Of a stretch of 64,000 nucleotides of DNA, positions 43,286-52,990 are shown one piece after another (within the stretch, counting starts at the first letter, position 1; each line of letters begins with the position of its first letter). Both the position numbers and the translations under genes were made by a program. Under the pieces are notes generated by a model, which worked only from the letters and a program-made list of their open reading frames with translations, was not told the origin of the DNA and ran no database searches. Where the stretch lies: contig DATBGS010000165.1 of NCBI GenBank assembly GCA_036557885.1, positions 186,001-250,000 of the forward strand, read 5' to 3'. This stretch comes from DATBGS01 sp036557885. Lineage in GTDB: Bacteria > Chloroflexota > Ktedonobacteria > Ktedonobacterales > DATBGS01.

Positions 43286-44217
43286 GTAGGGTTGGTTCCT
43301 TTCTCGTTGCCTGCTTCAGCAAGGAAGATGCGTAGCTGTTGATTCAGGTCATCCAGCGCGCTCAAGCGCAGGCGATAGGTCGTTGGCCCATTGTAGACAT
43401 CCTCCTCCGCGATGAGGCCCGCAGCCCGCAGCGCAGCAAGGTGGTGATGAACCGTTCCCCTGGTGAGGCCCGTTTCATGGAGCACCTCTGTAAATGTGAG
43501 GGGCTTTCTGGAGAGCAGGCGCAGAATGCGCAGACGGCTCTCGTCATCCAGCGCCCGCGTCAGGCGCAGCAGCGCTTGTGGCGGATCTCCTGGCGCGGGC
43601 GGCAGCACATCCGCCGGATACAAGCAAAGTCGCATGCCCTTCCAGTTCTGTTGAATTTCTGCCGGGCGGTAATGGTATTGCGGAACAAGCAGCACCCGCT
43701 CAACCTCTGGTGGCGCAGTGAGGCGAATACCATGCGTCAGCCGCTCAAAAAGCATTTCTGAGGCAGCGCTTGCTGCCTCAGCGTGATGGGCGACTGCTTC
43801 GGCCTCCAGTCCTTGCAAGATAGCCTGATTCACCTGCTGAAAATACCCCTCATGCCAGGCCGTCATAAAACGCACCGCAGCTTCCAGCGAAGCGCCCAGG
43901 TCTTGCGGCAGCCCTGGGTTGCCTTTTGTGAGATGTGGCGCAAGCCGCTCATAAAATTGCCCGGCAGAAAGCGACGCCAGCCAGCGCAGAAAAGCGCCAG
44001 CATCCTCTCGCTCTGGGCAAAGCCAGGCAAAAAGATAGAGCCAGCCAGAAGAATGAAACTCTTCCTCAGTCACCAGATTTGACCCCACGCGCTGCCGCGC
44101 CGCGTCCCACCAGCCAGAGTCAAGCTCAAGCTGTCTGGGCGCTCCCCGCACATACGCCCGCAGGCTCACTACCAACTCAAAGGCTGGCGACCATTCCACT
44201 TCAACGCGATAGGCCAT
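43282..44217 (-). CDS. ArsR-family regulator with large N-terminal domain
   Basis: 311 residues. Residues 1-200 form a domain of unknown function that begins MAYRVEVEWSPAFELVVSLRAY, as in ArsR-type proteins of actinobacteria and Chloroflexota (DUF5937-like by memory). The winged-helix at about 215-290 has RALDDESRLRILRLLSRKPLTFTEVLHETGLTRGTVHHHLAALRAAGLI. No CxCxxC-type metal site in the helix. It is followed with overlap by the tandem-GNAT gene, which it may control together with itself. Confidence 0.78.
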   Translation of the reverse strand: MAYRVEVEWSPAFELVVSLRAYVRGAPRQLELDSGWWDAARQRVGSNLVTEEEFHSSGWLYLFAWLCPEREDAGAFLRWLASLSAGQFYERLAPHLTKGNPGLPQDLGASLEAAVRFMTAWHEGYFQQVNQAILQGLEAEAVAHHAEAASAASEMLFERLTHGIRLTAPPEVERVLLVPQYHYRPAEIQQNWKGMRLCLYPADVLPPAPGDPPQALLRLTRALDDESRLRILRLLSRKPLTFTEVLHETGLTRGTVHHHLAALRAAGLIAEEDVYNGPTTYRLRLSALDDLNQQLRIFLAEAGNEKGTNPT

Positions 44218-44333
44218 TTCTTATCCTCATCAAGTGTACTGTTTTACATATATCAAACTTACCATTTATTTGATTATAAACGAACAACCAGGAAATTGCA
44301 AGAGCTTGCTCTTGATTTTTCTGGACAAAGAAA

Positions 44334-44374
44334 GCGAGCGAGGCTGATCAGTTCTGCTGATCAGCCTCGCTCGC
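44334..44374 (-). terminator. Strong terminator after the zinc-ribbon gene
   Basis: 18-bp perfect stem (44334-44351 with 44357-44374) around a 5-nt loop; on the minus strand it is followed by TTTCTTTG. It lies 15 bp past the zinc-ribbon gene stop. Confidence 0.8.
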
Positions 44375-44388
44375 AAAAAGCATGACTC

Positions 44389-44859
44389 TTACGAACGCAA
44401 GCGCCAGCGAAAGCCCCAGCCACCGCGTAATCGCCGCGCGCGCAGAGAGTTTATCTCCGCTTCCTCGGCACGCAGCCGTTCCTCAGAAGCACGCAGGAAA
44501 GCGTCATCTTGTTCTGGGATGGGGAAACGCGCGCCGCATGATTCACAGACCGCTGCTGTCCAGGGGTTCATGGCGCTGCACCAGCCACAGCGCTTCTGAT
44601 CCACCGCTTCCGTAACAGTTGCAGCCTGCAATTCTTGCAGAAACTCTCTTTGCTCAGCAGGCGGTGTTTCTTCTCCAGGGAGCGTCACCAACGGCGGCTC
44701 AGTCTGTTGCTCGATATAAGCAGGCTGTGAAAACATGGGAGGGTCTTCCAGGCGCACTTCTCCCAGCAAAGCCGACCCGCATACCCCGCAAAAACTGGCT
44801 TGCAAGGCATTGCTTGCGCCACACGAGGCGCACAACCTGCTTCCCTCTTGCTCCAACAT
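44389..44859 (-). CDS. Double zinc-ribbon protein
   Basis: 156 residues from the ATG after GAGAGGAGCGCCTTC. Two zinc ribbons: CASC..CGVC (10-27) and CGWC..CESC (about 91-108). Between them is a Pro/Glu-rich segment of about 60 residues, and after the second a basic Arg-rich tail (ERLRAEEAEINSLRARRLRGGWGFRWRLRS). No enzyme domain or membrane segment. It may be an adaptor or nucleic-acid binding protein. It follows the DUF1015 gene by 45 bp. Confidence 0.65.
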   Translation of the reverse strand: MLEQEGSRLCASCGASNALQASFCGVCGSALLGEVRLEDPPMFSQPAYIEQQTEPPLVTLPGEETPPAEQREFLQELQAATVTEAVDQKRCGWCSAMNPWTAAVCESCGARFPIPEQDDAFLRASEERLRAEEAEINSLRARRLRGGWGFRWRLRS

Positions 44860-44904
44860 GAAGGCGCTCCTCTCCCTAGACTCAATTTCTCTGGCACTGT
44901 CTGT

Positions 44905-46209
44905 TCACCAGAGGGGATGAATCACCAACCCCGTAATGAGCTTTGGATAGAAATACGTAGATTTCTGCGGCATTTTCTCTCCAATGGCAGCCACATCACG
45001 CAACTGCTCAACGCGAGTGGGGCGCAGCAGCACGGCCAGTTGGGCCTTGCCGCTCCGCACCGCAGCAATAGCATCCGCCGCATTGCGCGTATAGCTCAGG
45101 AAATCTCCGCGTGTCACCGCTTCCACACTCAGCCCAAGCGTCTGATCCATCACCAACGTCTGCAACATCGCCACATCCAGCTTGCACCAGGGTGTGGAAC
45201 GCCCGGTTGCCGCCATAGGTTCCTTGGCGATGGGTCGCGCCTTCAAGCGAAACATTTGCTCAGGCGTGACCACCACAAACACACCCAGGCCACCCTCAGC
45301 TTCCAGCGCGGCCAGGGCCAGGTCTGCTGGGGTCTGATCAGACATACGCTCCACCAGGAAACGCTCTTGCAATTTCTCGGAGAGGTGGCTTAAGCGCTCC
45401 GTTGACACACCCTTCACAATCCGATGCGTTGGCAAGATGACCAGCCCAGGGTCTTCAAAGGCGCTCAGCGACATCAGCACAAAGTTGGCCGCGTCATCAG
45501 GATGAAGTTCTTTGCGCATCTCGCGGATTTCATCTCGATAGGCCAGGGCCGTCTCATAGCGATGATGCCCGTCAGCCATAAAGAGCTTGCGCGTCGCAAA
45601 AAACGCCTGAAGCTCTTTCAGCGTCGCGCTGTCCCTGATGGCGAGCAGCCAGTGCTGCTCGTGCGCGTCATCCGTGAACTGCACCTCTGGCTGTTGGTCC
45701 GCCAGACGGACTAATAGCTGGCTCAGTTGGCCCTGCGGGTCTTCATACAGCGACATCAGCGGGCTAAGGTTCGCAGCGCAGGCCCGCAGGAGCTTCAGCC
45801 GGTCATCCTTCGGCTTGGACATTGTATGCTCATGGGGCAGCACGACCCCTGCCTCCCAGGGTTCCAGCCGCACCGCTGTAAGCAGGCTGGTGCGCCAGAG
45901 CGTCCTGCCGTCGTGGGGAAAGCCCTGGCGATAGAGATACATCACCGGCTGGCTCTCCTGGCGCATAATGCCCTGCATACGCCACTCGGCAAACGCAGCG
46001 GCAGCGCGTGTATAGCGGTTATTCAGCCGATCATCGCCTGGTTCATCGCGACCCAATTCCAGGCGGATAATATTGTTGGGGTCGCGTTGGTAATACGTGT
46101 TTTGCTGCTCAGGTGAAATGACATCATACGGCGGGGTGACAAGCTCCGCCAGGCGCGAGCGGAACTCAGACGCGTATTGTATTCCAGAGAAAGGGCGTAT
46201 CTCAGCCAT
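44905..46209 (-). CDS. DUF1015 family protein
   Basis: 434 residues starting after GAGGAGACTTT. AEIRPFSGIQY (2-12), TPPYDVISPEQQ (26-37), HEHTMSKPKDDRLKLL (about 128) and FMADGHHRYETALAYRDE (about 199-216) are the conserved DUF1015 segments. The GHHRYE core resembles active sites of the ParB/SerK-type nucleotide-dependent kinase fold, so a nucleotide-binding role is plausible, but no member is characterised to my knowledge. SDR gene is divergent across 242 bp. Confidence 0.82.
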   Translation of the reverse strand: MAEIRPFSGIQYASEFRSRLAELVTPPYDVISPEQQNTYYQRDPNNIIRLELGRDEPGDDRLNNRYTRAAAAFAEWRMQGIMRQESQPVMYLYRQGFPHDGRTLWRTSLLTAVRLEPWEAGVVLPHEHTMSKPKDDRLKLLRACAANLSPLMSLYEDPQGQLSQLLVRLADQQPEVQFTDDAHEQHWLLAIRDSATLKELQAFFATRKLFMADGHHRYETALAYRDEIREMRKELHPDDAANFVLMSLSAFEDPGLVILPTHRIVKGVSTERLSHLSEKLQERFLVERMSDQTPADLALAALEAEGGLGVFVVVTPEQMFRLKARPIAKEPMAATGRSTPWCKLDVAMLQTLVMDQTLGLSVEAVTRGDFLSYTRNAADAIAAVRSGKAQLAVLLRPTRVEQLRDVAAIGEKMPQKSTYFYPKLITGLVIHPLW

Positions 46210-46451
46210 AAAGTCTCCTCATCCCAAGGGTTGTTGGCGAGCCTCTGCGTAACGGTTTTTTCGCTTCCAGTATACACCATAAGGGAAATCTGAAGACTCT
46301 TGCTCTCGTCGTCTCTCAAGCTCTGCATCTTCCAGCGCGGCTCTCACACCAACCAGCACATCCCATATCCACAAGGCTGGCAATGGTCTGTATAATCTTT
46401 GATGACATTTCTTTTTACGGCTGCGCCAGGCAAGTGAGGAGCAAAGAGAAC

Positions 46452-47336
46452 ATGCTTGACCCAGAATTGGCGGGCAAAGTGGCCCTGGTCACAGGCGGTA
46501 ATCACGGCATTGGCGCTGCCACCGCTCAAGCACTGGCAGCGCAGGGAGCGCGTGTCTTTATCCAGTATCTCCACTTCCCTGAAACAGCATCTGCTGAACA
46601 ACCAGAAGCTGCCGAACCACCCCTACCTGGAGAGTCGCTCTACCAGCGATTTCGGGCGCGTACCGCCGAAGGCGTGGTGCAGGCTATCCGAGAACGGGGA
46701 GGGCAGGCGGAGGCATGGGAAACTGATCTAGCCAACCCTGCCACCATCCCCCTGCTTTTTGATCGCGCCGAGGCAGTGTTCGGGCCAGTCTCAATCGTAG
46801 TCAACAACGCCGCGCATTGGGAAGCCGACAGCTTCACCCCACCAGTCGCCCAGCATGACCCGCGCGGCCCGGAGGTCTGGCCGCCGCAGCTATTCTCGCT
46901 CACGCCAGAAATCCATGATCGCCACTTCGCCGTCAACAGCCGGGCAGTGGCGCTGATGATGGCAGAGTTTGCGCGGCGGCATGTGGCGCGAGGTACCACC
47001 TGGGGACGCATCATTAACATCAGCACCGATGGCGCGCCCATTTTTCCCGCTGAAGTCTCCTATGGCGCCAGCAAGTACGCGCTGGAATCCTACAGCCGCT
47101 CGGCAGCAACAGAACTGGGAAAGTACGGCATCACCATCAACATCGTCTCGCCGGGGCCAATCCAAACTGGCTGGATAGCACCCGAACTGGAGCAGGTCTG
47201 CATTGCCCACAGCGCGCTGAAACGCATCGGCCAGCCCGAAGATGTTGCCGATGTGATCGTCTTTCTGGCTTCAGAACAAGCACGCTGGCTCACCGGCCAA
47301 TGCCTCTTTGTGGGCGGCGGCCATCGCATGTTCTAA
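46452..47336 (+). CDS. Short-chain dehydrogenase/reductase
   Basis: 294 residues from the ATG behind GTGAGGAGCAAAGAGAAC. TGGNHGIG (about 15-22), NNAAH (about 122) and the catalytic YGASKYA (about 206, Y and K) are present; S at GRIINISTDG. Unusual is the 40-residue insert after the second strand (PETASAEQPEAAEPPLPGES) and a longer loop after the NNA motif. FabG-like end (LFVGGGHRMF). Upstream TATAAT at 46391-46396 is a likely -10. Substrate unknown. Confidence 0.85.
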   Translation: MLDPELAGKVALVTGGNHGIGAATAQALAAQGARVFIQYLHFPETASAEQPEAAEPPLPGESLYQRFRARTAEGVVQAIRERGGQAEAWETDLANPATIPLLFDRAEAVFGPVSIVVNNAAHWEADSFTPPVAQHDPRGPEVWPPQLFSLTPEIHDRHFAVNSRAVALMMAEFARRHVARGTTWGRIINISTDGAPIFPAEVSYGASKYALESYSRSAATELGKYGITINIVSPGPIQTGWIAPELEQVCIAHSALKRIGQPEDVADVIVFLASEQARWLTGQCLFVGGGHRMF

Positions 47337-47370
47337 CCTGACACTCAGAAGAAAGTTGCAGCATAGGCCG

Positions 47371-47441
47371 CTTGTAGCCCCGGCGTCCCTGCCGGGTCGT
47401 CTCCCGCTTGCATCCCCAGCTTCCAGCCGGGCCGTTGCTAC
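47371..47441. repeat. Dispersed palindrome, TGTAGCCCCGGC-type (decayed copy)
   Basis: CTTGTAGCCCCGGC (47371-47384) and CCGGGCCGTTGCTAC (47427-47441) flank a degenerate middle with CCGGC/GCCGG. Lies between the SDR and DUF2085-like genes. Confidence 0.45.
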
Positions 47442-47526
47442 ACGCAACAATGGCACCGAAAAAGCACGACACATATACCGCGTGATATAACTGCCACAGC
47501 AGCACAACACGCCGTTGGAGGTTCCC

Positions 47527-48039
47527 ATGCAAAAGAGCGTCGCCCCGCCCAACGCAACCAGCCAACCCGAATGGCGGTGGTGGCACGTCTTGCTCTTGCT
47601 CGCGCTGCTGGGGCCAATTCTCGCGCCGCTTTTTCGCTCCATCGGCACGCAGCCCTTCGCGGGTGTTGCCAACGCTGTTTATTGGCTGGGCAATCTGGTC
47701 TGTCCCTTGCCCGCTGCCGATATTGTGCTGTTTGGGCAGCCGATGGCCGTCTGCCCGCTTTGCTACAGCGCACTGATTGCCATTACCGCTATCGCCCTGG
47801 TCTACCCGCTGCCCACGCGCTTCTGGGCATGCTGGCATCGTATCTCCTGGCCTTTGCAATTAGGCGCAATGCTGCTCTTGATTGCTCCCTGGCTGGCGCT
47901 CTATACCATCTTTCAACGCAGCCAACCGGCATATTCCCAAACAGTCATGCTGCTGGTTGGTCTGGTTGGTGGCACAGGTATGGCGCTGTTGGGTGAGATG
48001 CTGGCAGGACTGGTAGCATTGCCAAAGGAGACTTCTTAA
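47527..48039 (+). CDS. DUF2085-like membrane protein
   Basis: 170 residues starting after GGAGGTTCCC. About four membrane segments (18-36, 80-96, 108-126, 136-162). LVCPLPAADIVLFGQPMAVCPLCYSALI (57-84) gives C59, C76 and C79, similar to the C..R.F..G..M.VC.RC pattern of DUF2085 proteins. No function known; the cysteines could bind metal or heme. The stop abuts the next start directly, so it is coupled with the trans-sulfuration enzyme. Confidence 0.55.
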   Translation: MQKSVAPPNATSQPEWRWWHVLLLLALLGPILAPLFRSIGTQPFAGVANAVYWLGNLVCPLPAADIVLFGQPMAVCPLCYSALIAITAIALVYPLPTRFWACWHRISWPLQLGAMLLLIAPWLALYTIFQRSQPAYSQTVMLLVGLVGGTGMALLGEMLAGLVALPKETS

Positions 48040-49278
48040 ATGAGTGAAACGCCCCCACAGTGGAACCTGGAAACGCTGCTGATTCACACAGGCGAGCATC
48101 AACGCTTGCAAGACATTGAACAGCAAGGAGTGCCAACGACCCTCCCCATTTACGCCGCCGCCACCTATCTTTACGAGAATGCCGAATCGTTGGACCACGC
48201 CTTTGAGCCGCCGACCCCCGGAGAGGCGCCGCGCTTTATTTACGCCCGCTATGGCAATCCAACGGTAGCCGGATTTGAGCAGGCCATCGCAGCCGCTGAA
48301 GGTGGCGTGGGAGCCGTCGCGTTTAGCTCAGGAATGGCCGCGCTGCATGCCACCCTGCTCACCGCCGGAGTCACACCCGGCGAAACCATTCTGGCAGCCA
48401 GCAACCTCTATGGCGCCTCCACCAACATGCTGAGCAAGCACTTCGCGTCTCAGGGAGTGCGCGTCTTGTACCACAACCCGACCAACACCAGCGCCGTCTG
48501 CCAGGCCATTCAGAAAGAGCATCCCACCGTTATCTTATTGGAAACCATCTCCAATCCACTGCTGCAAATCCCCGATATTCCAGCCATTGCCGAGGCTGCC
48601 CATCAGGTCGGGGCCGTTGTGGTGGTGGATAGCACGTTTGCCTCCCCTGTGCTCATTCGCCCGCTGGAGCATGGCGCCGATCTGGTGATGCACAGCGCCA
48701 CAAAATACCTCGGTGGGCATGGTGACGCGCTTGGCGGTGTCGTCATTTCCCGCACCCAGACACACATCTCCAGCTTGCAAAGCTACCTGCGCATGCTGGG
48801 TGGCAGCCTCAGCCCCTTTGAGGCGCGGCTGCTTTCGCGTGGCATGAAAACGCTGGTGCTGCGCATGGAACGACAATGCGCCAATGCAAGCGCGGTGGCC
48901 CATTGGCTGGCAGAACATCCTGGCGTCAGCAAAGTGTGTTATCCTGGGCTGCCCAGCCATCCCCAACACAACGTTGCCCGCCGAATCTTGCGCGAGGGAC
49001 TCTACGGCGGAGTAGTTTCTTTTGAACTGCGCGGAGCAGATCAGGCTGCCGTCTATCGCTTTATGAACGCGCTCAAGCTCTGCCTCTGCGGGACCAGCCT
49101 GGGGGATGTGTATTCGCTGCTTTCCTATCCAGCCATGTCCTCGCACCGCGATCTGCCGCCCGCCCAGCGTGCCGAACTGGGCATCAGCGATGGTCTGCTG
49201 CGGCTCTCGGTGGGCATTGAGCATGCCAGCGACATCATTGCCGATGTAGATCAGGCGCTGGCTGCGGCTGGTTCATAG
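48040..49278 (+). CDS. PLP-dependent Cys/Met-metabolism (trans-sulfuration) enzyme
   Basis: 412 residues. Family members (cystathionine gamma-synthase/lyase, O-acetylhomoserine sulfhydrylase, methionine gamma-lyase) do elimination or replacement at C-gamma. IYARYGNPT (68-75), SSGMAALHATLL (97-107), D197 (VVVVDSTFASP) and the PLP lysine K222 (HSATKYLGGHGD) are visible, with SLGDVYSLLSYPA near the C-terminus. The exact reaction cannot be fixed by eye. ATG directly follows the previous stop codon. Confidence 0.88.
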   Translation: MSETPPQWNLETLLIHTGEHQRLQDIEQQGVPTTLPIYAAATYLYENAESLDHAFEPPTPGEAPRFIYARYGNPTVAGFEQAIAAAEGGVGAVAFSSGMAALHATLLTAGVTPGETILAASNLYGASTNMLSKHFASQGVRVLYHNPTNTSAVCQAIQKEHPTVILLETISNPLLQIPDIPAIAEAAHQVGAVVVVDSTFASPVLIRPLEHGADLVMHSATKYLGGHGDALGGVVISRTQTHISSLQSYLRMLGGSLSPFEARLLSRGMKTLVLRMERQCANASAVAHWLAEHPGVSKVCYPGLPSHPQHNVARRILREGLYGGVVSFELRGADQAAVYRFMNALKLCLCGTSLGDVYSLLSYPAMSSHRDLPPAQRAELGISDGLLRLSVGIEHASDIIADVDQALAAAGS

Positions 49279-49336
49279 GGTTTTTAGCAACTCTTGTCGG
49301 CGGGCCGTATGGTTTTGCTTGCTCAATAGGCGTGGG

Positions 49337-50374
49337 CTACTCCTCGCCAGCGTCTATATCATCCTCATCTGAGCCGGGGGCGCGACGACTCTCGCGCAGC
49401 AACTCCTCAATCCCCTGGATGACAATATCGGCGTTGGGCAATTCGCCAGAGGTGCGCGGTGGCGCTTCGCCAATCGGCTGTATATCTGGTTCGCGGATGG
49501 TTGGCTCTTCGTCCGGGTCAGCAGCCATCCGCTCCTCAAGCTGGTGAACGTAGTTGGTGGCTTCCGGGTCTTGCGAGACAATCATCGAAATACGCTCCTG
49601 AAAGCGCTCGGCCCCCGAACGCAGTTCGCGCAGGTTCAGCCGCAGATTCAGAAGCTCATTCAGCCGGTTCAAGAGCGCTTCAGAAACTTGCAGATTCGGC
49701 GAAACCGTAAGGTAGTGGGGCGCCGCTCCCCACAGACTCAACGCATGGATATTCTCCCGCCGAAAACAATCATGCAGCACACCCAAAATGCCGGTTGGCC
49801 CCTGATATTTCGAGCGGTCTAGCCCCAGCAGCGCCAGTTGGCTTGCCATTGATGGGCTGGTCGTGGAAGCCGTGATAGGCACAGGCCGAGTATGGGGAAC
49901 ATCCGCCAGCAGCCCACCAAGCAGCGCCACCTGCGACACCCCCAGGCGCCGACTCAGCGAAATGATCATAGACGTGAATGCCCGCCAGCGCAGATTTGGC
50001 TCTGTCCCCAGAAACAGAATGACATCCCGCGAAGGCTCTATCCTGCGGCGCGAGCGCGTGCCACCTTCAGGCGGCTCTGGTTTGCGCGCGTAGTAGAATT
50101 CATTCGAGGGCCAGGTAACTTCCCGCACCACACCATTTGTCAGCTTCACCTGTGGACGGGTATCAGTGAAGCTATAAAACTCTTCAGGATCAATCTCAGC
50201 AAAGCGCCTGGCGTTCCAGCGATCAACTAGAAACTTTGTAGCCCAGGTCGCGGAGCCAGCCGCGTCATTCCAGCCAACAAATGCCCCAATCAGCAGCGGC
50301 TCGTGCAATTCAGGCATTTCTGTCACATGCAGTGCCTCTGGCAGAGCCTCTTCTTGTGGGCCTTCGTGTTCCAT
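49337..50374 (-). CDS. PAC2 family protein
   Basis: 345 residues starting after GGGAGGAACTC; an ATG at 50395 is in frame but lacks a ribosome site. PLLIGAFVGWNDAAGSATWATKFLVD (about 27-52) and ALLGGLLADVPHTRPVPITAST (about 155-176) plus ALSLWGAAPHYL are the PAC2 hallmarks. In eukaryotes PAC2 helps assemble proteasomes; bacterial members occur with or without proteasome genes, and none is seen here. The last 60 residues are acidic and disordered. Confidence 0.83.
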   Translation of the reverse strand: MEHEGPQEEALPEALHVTEMPELHEPLLIGAFVGWNDAAGSATWATKFLVDRWNARRFAEIDPEEFYSFTDTRPQVKLTNGVVREVTWPSNEFYYARKPEPPEGGTRSRRRIEPSRDVILFLGTEPNLRWRAFTSMIISLSRRLGVSQVALLGGLLADVPHTRPVPITASTTSPSMASQLALLGLDRSKYQGPTGILGVLHDCFRRENIHALSLWGAAPHYLTVSPNLQVSEALLNRLNELLNLRLNLRELRSGAERFQERISMIVSQDPEATNYVHQLEERMAADPDEEPTIREPDIQPIGEAPPRTSGELPNADIVIQGIEELLRESRRAPGSDEDDIDAGEE

Positions 50375-50467
50375 GAGTTCCTCCCACCCATCCAAAATGG
50401 CGTTAACGCTCTCTTAATCCTGAAAAAAGTGTATCACAGGAAGGAAAGAAGTGTCTATCAAGGCTAA

Positions 50468-52813
50468 TCAACCAGGCGAACTGAGCCGAATCACCAACGA
50501 GTTGACCTCTGAGAGCGCGACCTGATACCGAACGACGCTGCGCCCCAGTTTTGGGGGAGTCAAGCGAGTAATAGCCCCGGTTGCTTCTGGTGCGCCCACC
50601 TGCGCCACGCTCAGTGAGGCAGCATCTTTCACGCCCTGGAATGTCAGCAGCATACTCTTCGTGTTGTCTCTGCCCGCCTGAATCTCCACTGTCAGCCGTC
50701 CTTGAGCCAACGGAATCGGCCCAACACGCAATGTCGTGCCAGGGCGCATCACCTCAGCAGGAATGACAGGCCGAAGCCCCAGGATGCCAGGAACAATCTC
50801 GTGCAGCCCAACGATGTGCCGCATGAGCAGCGCCACGCCCAGCGCGCCCCAGCCATAGCCCTCAATCCCACCGATGCCAGCATCCCCTGGCTCGCCCCAA
50901 TCGGGCCAGAACTCCCGCGCGATGCCCGGCAACCCGCCATTCGAGCCAACCTCGCGGCTATCGCTGCGGCGATACGCCCGCTCCAGCACCTGCATGGTCA
51001 GCCGCGCCGCCGCGTCATATTCGCCAGCGGCAGCCGCCGCCTCAATCACCGTGAACGCCACCGGAGGCCAGACCAGCGGGTGCCAGCGCTCGCCATGTTT
51101 GGGCAGCACCTCCTCCTGGCGGAACAGCGGCGCCAAAGCCGCAGTTTGCTCTGGCGTGGCGCAGCCACACAGCAGCGGCGCCAACTGCATCGGGTCGCGC
51201 ACTGGCGACCACACCCCCGCCCGCGTATCGTAATCATGGAACCAGCCATCCGCCTGCCACATGGCGCGGGTACGCTCGGTACCTTCCTGCGCAATCTTCT
51301 GCCAATCAAAAGCCTCGTCTGTCAGCCCCAGCGCATATGCCCAGGAGCCAAGAATCATTGCTGCCTGCGCCAGCGCCGCCTGAAGATCAACCGGGCGAAT
51401 ATGTCGAACTGAAGACGCGCCTGTATCCCCAGCGCCAAAGCGTGGCGAACTATCCTGGCCGCTCTCATAACTGCACGCATACACCGGCCACCCCTCAGCA
51501 TCAACCCGATTATTGAGCCACCAACGAATATAGGCCGCCGCGCCTGGATACAGCTTGCGCAGCCACGCCAGATCGCCCAGCCGCCGATAGATCAGATCGC
51601 AGCAATGCAGCGGAAAACCCCACTCCGGCGCTGTCCCGCAGGGTTCGCCCGTCTCCGTCAGCATGTTATAGCTGCCATCTTCGCGGATGCAGGGCACATT
51701 CGGCAGCGGCGCCGACTCAAACGCGCTCAGCAAGATTTCCTGCGCCAGCTTTGGCTCAACATAGCTCAGCGCCAGCGCGTCCAGCGCGGTTTCCGCCAGC
51801 ACCAGACGCGGCGCCTGAATCTGCATGCCATCCCACCTATGCCGGAAGATGCCAGCGGGCGGGCGAACCACCATGCGCAGCGTCTCAATATCATAGACCA
51901 AGCCGCACCGCCAATGCGCGGGCCAATCCCCCTCCAGATGTGGCGTGCGCTTTTCCAGGCGTATATCGTCTTGCTGAAGTCGAGGATACAATTGCTCTGC
52001 TGGGTATAGCATCGCAGTGGCACGCTCCCTGGCCTGCGCCGCCGTTTTCCCGCGCGCCAGCACCGCATCCAGAGCGTAATGCCTGGCCTGCGGCGCCATT
52101 GTCCAGGGGAGGCGCAGCCCCAACCAACGTACCCAGCACCCATCTGGCACAGGCGGCTCTTGCACCTGAACATGAGGCTCGTCTAACCCCTCGCCCATCC
52201 ATGCGCGCAGTTCCGCCAGTGTTGGCGCAGAAAAATAGGCAGAAGCCACGCCATACGGAATCAGCGCCAGCGCGTGATCTTCCTCTGGATAGACCCCAAT
52301 CATTGCCGCGCCGAGAGGGAACCCTCTGGTCACACCGTCATCCCAGGCCACCAGCCCCTGCACCCAGCGGCGCGTCGTCGCCGGATTATAGACAAAACGC
52401 ATCGCCAGCAGGCATTCTGCCTGAAGGTCAGCATCGTAGGGATTTTCCAGCGACCACATACAACCAAGCGTATCTTCATCCGCTAGAAAAAATGATGCGC
52501 CAGACCAGATACCCGTATCGCCTATCTGAAAGTCTACCCCAAAGATATGTCTGAAAAGTCTGCCACCACGCAGCGTAATCCCCTGGCTGGCAAAATCCTC
52601 TTTGGCAAAGTACACATGCCCGCCCACGCGCAACCCGGCCAGCAGATGCGCGCTGTAGCGAAACTGATTGCGCCCATACGAGCCATAGTTGGGCACATGC
52701 CAGCCCATCCCAATTGGCGCAAGCGAACGCAGCACGCCGCTGGGATGCAGCGCCCAGCTATGCGCCGGATTATCCAGATAGCCGTGTGGCGTATAATCAT
52801 CAGTTGGAAACAT
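50468..52813 (-). CDS. GH63-like glycoside hydrolase (trehalase/mannosylglycerate hydrolase type)
   Basis: 781 residues starting after GAGGAGGTGCACGC. An N-terminal beta-sandwich part (1-300) precedes the (alpha/alpha)6 barrel with GTAPEWGFPLHCCDLIYRRLGDLAWLRKLYPGAAAYIRWWLNNR (about 395-440) and YACSYESGQDSSPRF (about 447-461), the segment typical of GH63/glucosylglycerate-hydrolase-like enzymes that holds the acid. EVGSNGGLPGIAREFWPDWGEPGDAGIGGIEGYGWGALGV completes the site. No signal peptide, so cytosolic. Likely acts on a glucoside or mannoside; substrate unknown. Confidence 0.78.
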   Translation of the reverse strand: MFPTDDYTPHGYLDNPAHSWALHPSGVLRSLAPIGMGWHVPNYGSYGRNQFRYSAHLLAGLRVGGHVYFAKEDFASQGITLRGGRLFRHIFGVDFQIGDTGIWSGASFFLADEDTLGCMWSLENPYDADLQAECLLAMRFVYNPATTRRWVQGLVAWDDGVTRGFPLGAAMIGVYPEEDHALALIPYGVASAYFSAPTLAELRAWMGEGLDEPHVQVQEPPVPDGCWVRWLGLRLPWTMAPQARHYALDAVLARGKTAAQARERATAMLYPAEQLYPRLQQDDIRLEKRTPHLEGDWPAHWRCGLVYDIETLRMVVRPPAGIFRHRWDGMQIQAPRLVLAETALDALALSYVEPKLAQEILLSAFESAPLPNVPCIREDGSYNMLTETGEPCGTAPEWGFPLHCCDLIYRRLGDLAWLRKLYPGAAAYIRWWLNNRVDAEGWPVYACSYESGQDSSPRFGAGDTGASSVRHIRPVDLQAALAQAAMILGSWAYALGLTDEAFDWQKIAQEGTERTRAMWQADGWFHDYDTRAGVWSPVRDPMQLAPLLCGCATPEQTAALAPLFRQEEVLPKHGERWHPLVWPPVAFTVIEAAAAAGEYDAAARLTMQVLERAYRRSDSREVGSNGGLPGIAREFWPDWGEPGDAGIGGIEGYGWGALGVALLMRHIVGLHEIVPGILGLRPVIPAEVMRPGTTLRVGPIPLAQGRLTVEIQAGRDNTKSMLLTFQGVKDAASLSVAQVGAPEATGAITRLTPPKLGRSVVRYQVALSEVNSLVIRLSSPG

Positions 52814-52864
52814 AAGCGTGCACCTCCTCAGCTAAATAGCGCCCTTGCAAGCGGGCGGAATGTA

Positions 52865-52894
52865 TTGACATCCCCAGATATTGTCGGATAGATT
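52865..52894 (+). promoter_or_regulatory. Possible promoter of map
   Basis: TTGACA at 52865-52870, then TAGATT at 52889-52894 after 18 nt, about 95 nt before the map start. The -10 is a poor match. Confidence 0.35.
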
Positions 52895-52990
52895 GAGAGT
52901 AAGCGATTATCATATGTTCTCAAGATGGTCCCTCACCCATCTTGCGCTCATTCAGTGGTCTTGCCTGGGGAGAGGAGAGGAGCAAGCACT

